Source: Candidatus Azambacteria bacterium
Lineage (GTDB): Bacteria > Patescibacteriota > Minisyncoccia > GWC2-36-17 > JACQAJ01
NCBI GenBank assembly: GCA_016195045.1
Contig: JACQAJ010000016.1
Coordinates: 1 to 13,795 of the forward strand
Length of the DNA: 13,795 nucleotides
Reading direction: 5' to 3'
Shown in pieces: positions 13,525 through 13,795 of this stretch. Made by a program: the position numbers and the translations under genes. Each line of letters opens with the position of its first letter. The first letter of the stretch is position 1. The notes under the pieces are model-generated. The model was not told where the DNA came from. It searched no databases and worked only from the letters and a program-made list of their open reading frames with translations.

Positions 13525-13795
13525 TAATTTCTAATCTCCCTAGCTATGAATTGACGATCTTGATTAGCATCGATGACTTGGAAACTAGGAAGATTAGAAG
13601 ACATTTTTAAATATTCTTGTCTGACGATGGCGAGATTTTTTTCTTTTTCAAAATACTCAGGTTTTTCATTATTAAGTTTTAGTCTGGCTATCGCTACTTG
13701 GGCGGGTAAATCAAGTAAAAAAATTTGATCGGGATAAAGAAAATCTTTATTGAGATTAAATAAAGTCTGATAGTCTAATCCATCTAAAATACCGT
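13497..13795 (-). CDS. tmk: Probable thymidylate kinase, C-terminal part
   Basis: The frame is open from the window edge (first full codon 13793-13791) to the TAG at 13499-13497, giving 98 residues; the 5' part with the P-loop lies outside the window. LNKDFLYPDQIFLLDLPAQVAIARL is the family pattern in which the product strand precedes a PD-x-hydrophobic-LD segment and an Arg-containing helix. It is followed by YFEKEKNLAIVRQEYLKM, where Tmk usually has RFE...F...VR..Y, and by FQVIDANQDRQFIAREI, matching the IVDA...V...I ending. Thymidylate kinase phosphorylates dTMP to dTDP. The call rests on this C-terminal half; another nucleoside monophosphate kinase is possible. The final residues come from a heptamer array and are probably an added tail. 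It converges on murA with an 11-bp overlap. Confidence 0.75.
   Translation of the reverse strand, partial: GILDGLDYQTLFNLNKDFLYPDQIFLLDLPAQVAIARLKLNNEKPEYFEKEKNLAIVRQEYLKMSSNLPSFQVIDANQDRQFIAREIRNYFYDLPPTT

Noticed and set aside
1..13795. Alternative genetic code (TGA as glycine), as in some CPR groups
   Set aside because: All genes close properly with the standard stops, and the M3 peptidase ends at TGA (12084-12086) right where its homologous region is complete.
1..13795. tRNA or rRNA genes
   Set aside because: No cloverleaf-like segment with a T-arm GGTTC motif in a proper setting was found in the gaps, and no rRNA signatures were seen.

Overview
The window is AT-rich bacterial DNA, read with the standard code: TGA, TAA and TAG all serve as stops, and no frame needs TGA read as an amino acid. 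Protein style, short operons dominated by cell-wall genes, near-absence of Shine-Dalgarno sequences, and simple 7-8 bp repeats at gene ends together suggest a Candidate Phyla Radiation (Patescibacteria, Parcubacteria-like) genome. That placement is inference, since no rRNA or marker tree is available here.

Layout: (1) 1-578, the 3' part of mltG on the + strand. (2) 579-927, a gene-free region with a heptamer array, a cluster of nested inverted repeats built on GTCGCAAT (six copies, alternating orientation), and small terminator-like hairpins. (3) 928-3975, a minus-strand run gltX -> M23 peptidase with coiled coil -> 81-residue membrane protein, with short-period arrays at each junction. (4) 3976-5632, a plus-strand glycosyltransferase between two large inverted repeats. 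It is the only gene here with a strong Shine-Dalgarno, so it may be a transferred insertion. (5) 5624-10045, a minus-strand run mraY -> ftsW -> murG -> alpha/beta hydrolase, a reduced division and cell-wall cluster. (6) 10248-13507, plus-strand M3 metallopeptidase and murA. (7) 13497-13795, the C-terminal part of a probable thymidylate kinase on the minus strand, convergent with and overlapping murA.

How the genes work together: MurA makes the first committed precursor of peptidoglycan. MraY and MurG make lipid I and lipid II. FtsW, a SEDS protein, polymerises lipid II. MltG cuts nascent glycan strands, and the M23 protein probably cuts or regulates cutting of cross-links. So most of the window serves peptidoglycan synthesis and remodelling. 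GltX supplies Glu-tRNA, the kinase supplies dTDP, and the hydrolase and M3 peptidase are probably general catabolic enzymes.

Most notable: (a) the GTCGCAAT inverted-repeat cluster; (b) a recurring architecture of 7- or 8-bp arrays at gene boundaries, some running into the last codons or stop; (c) a GC-rich palindrome of the form ATTCCC-N8-GGGAAT inserted in frame in the M3 peptidase; (d) MurA with Asp in place of the catalytic-loop Cys; (e) a glycosyltransferase gene flanked by unrelated long inverted repeats.
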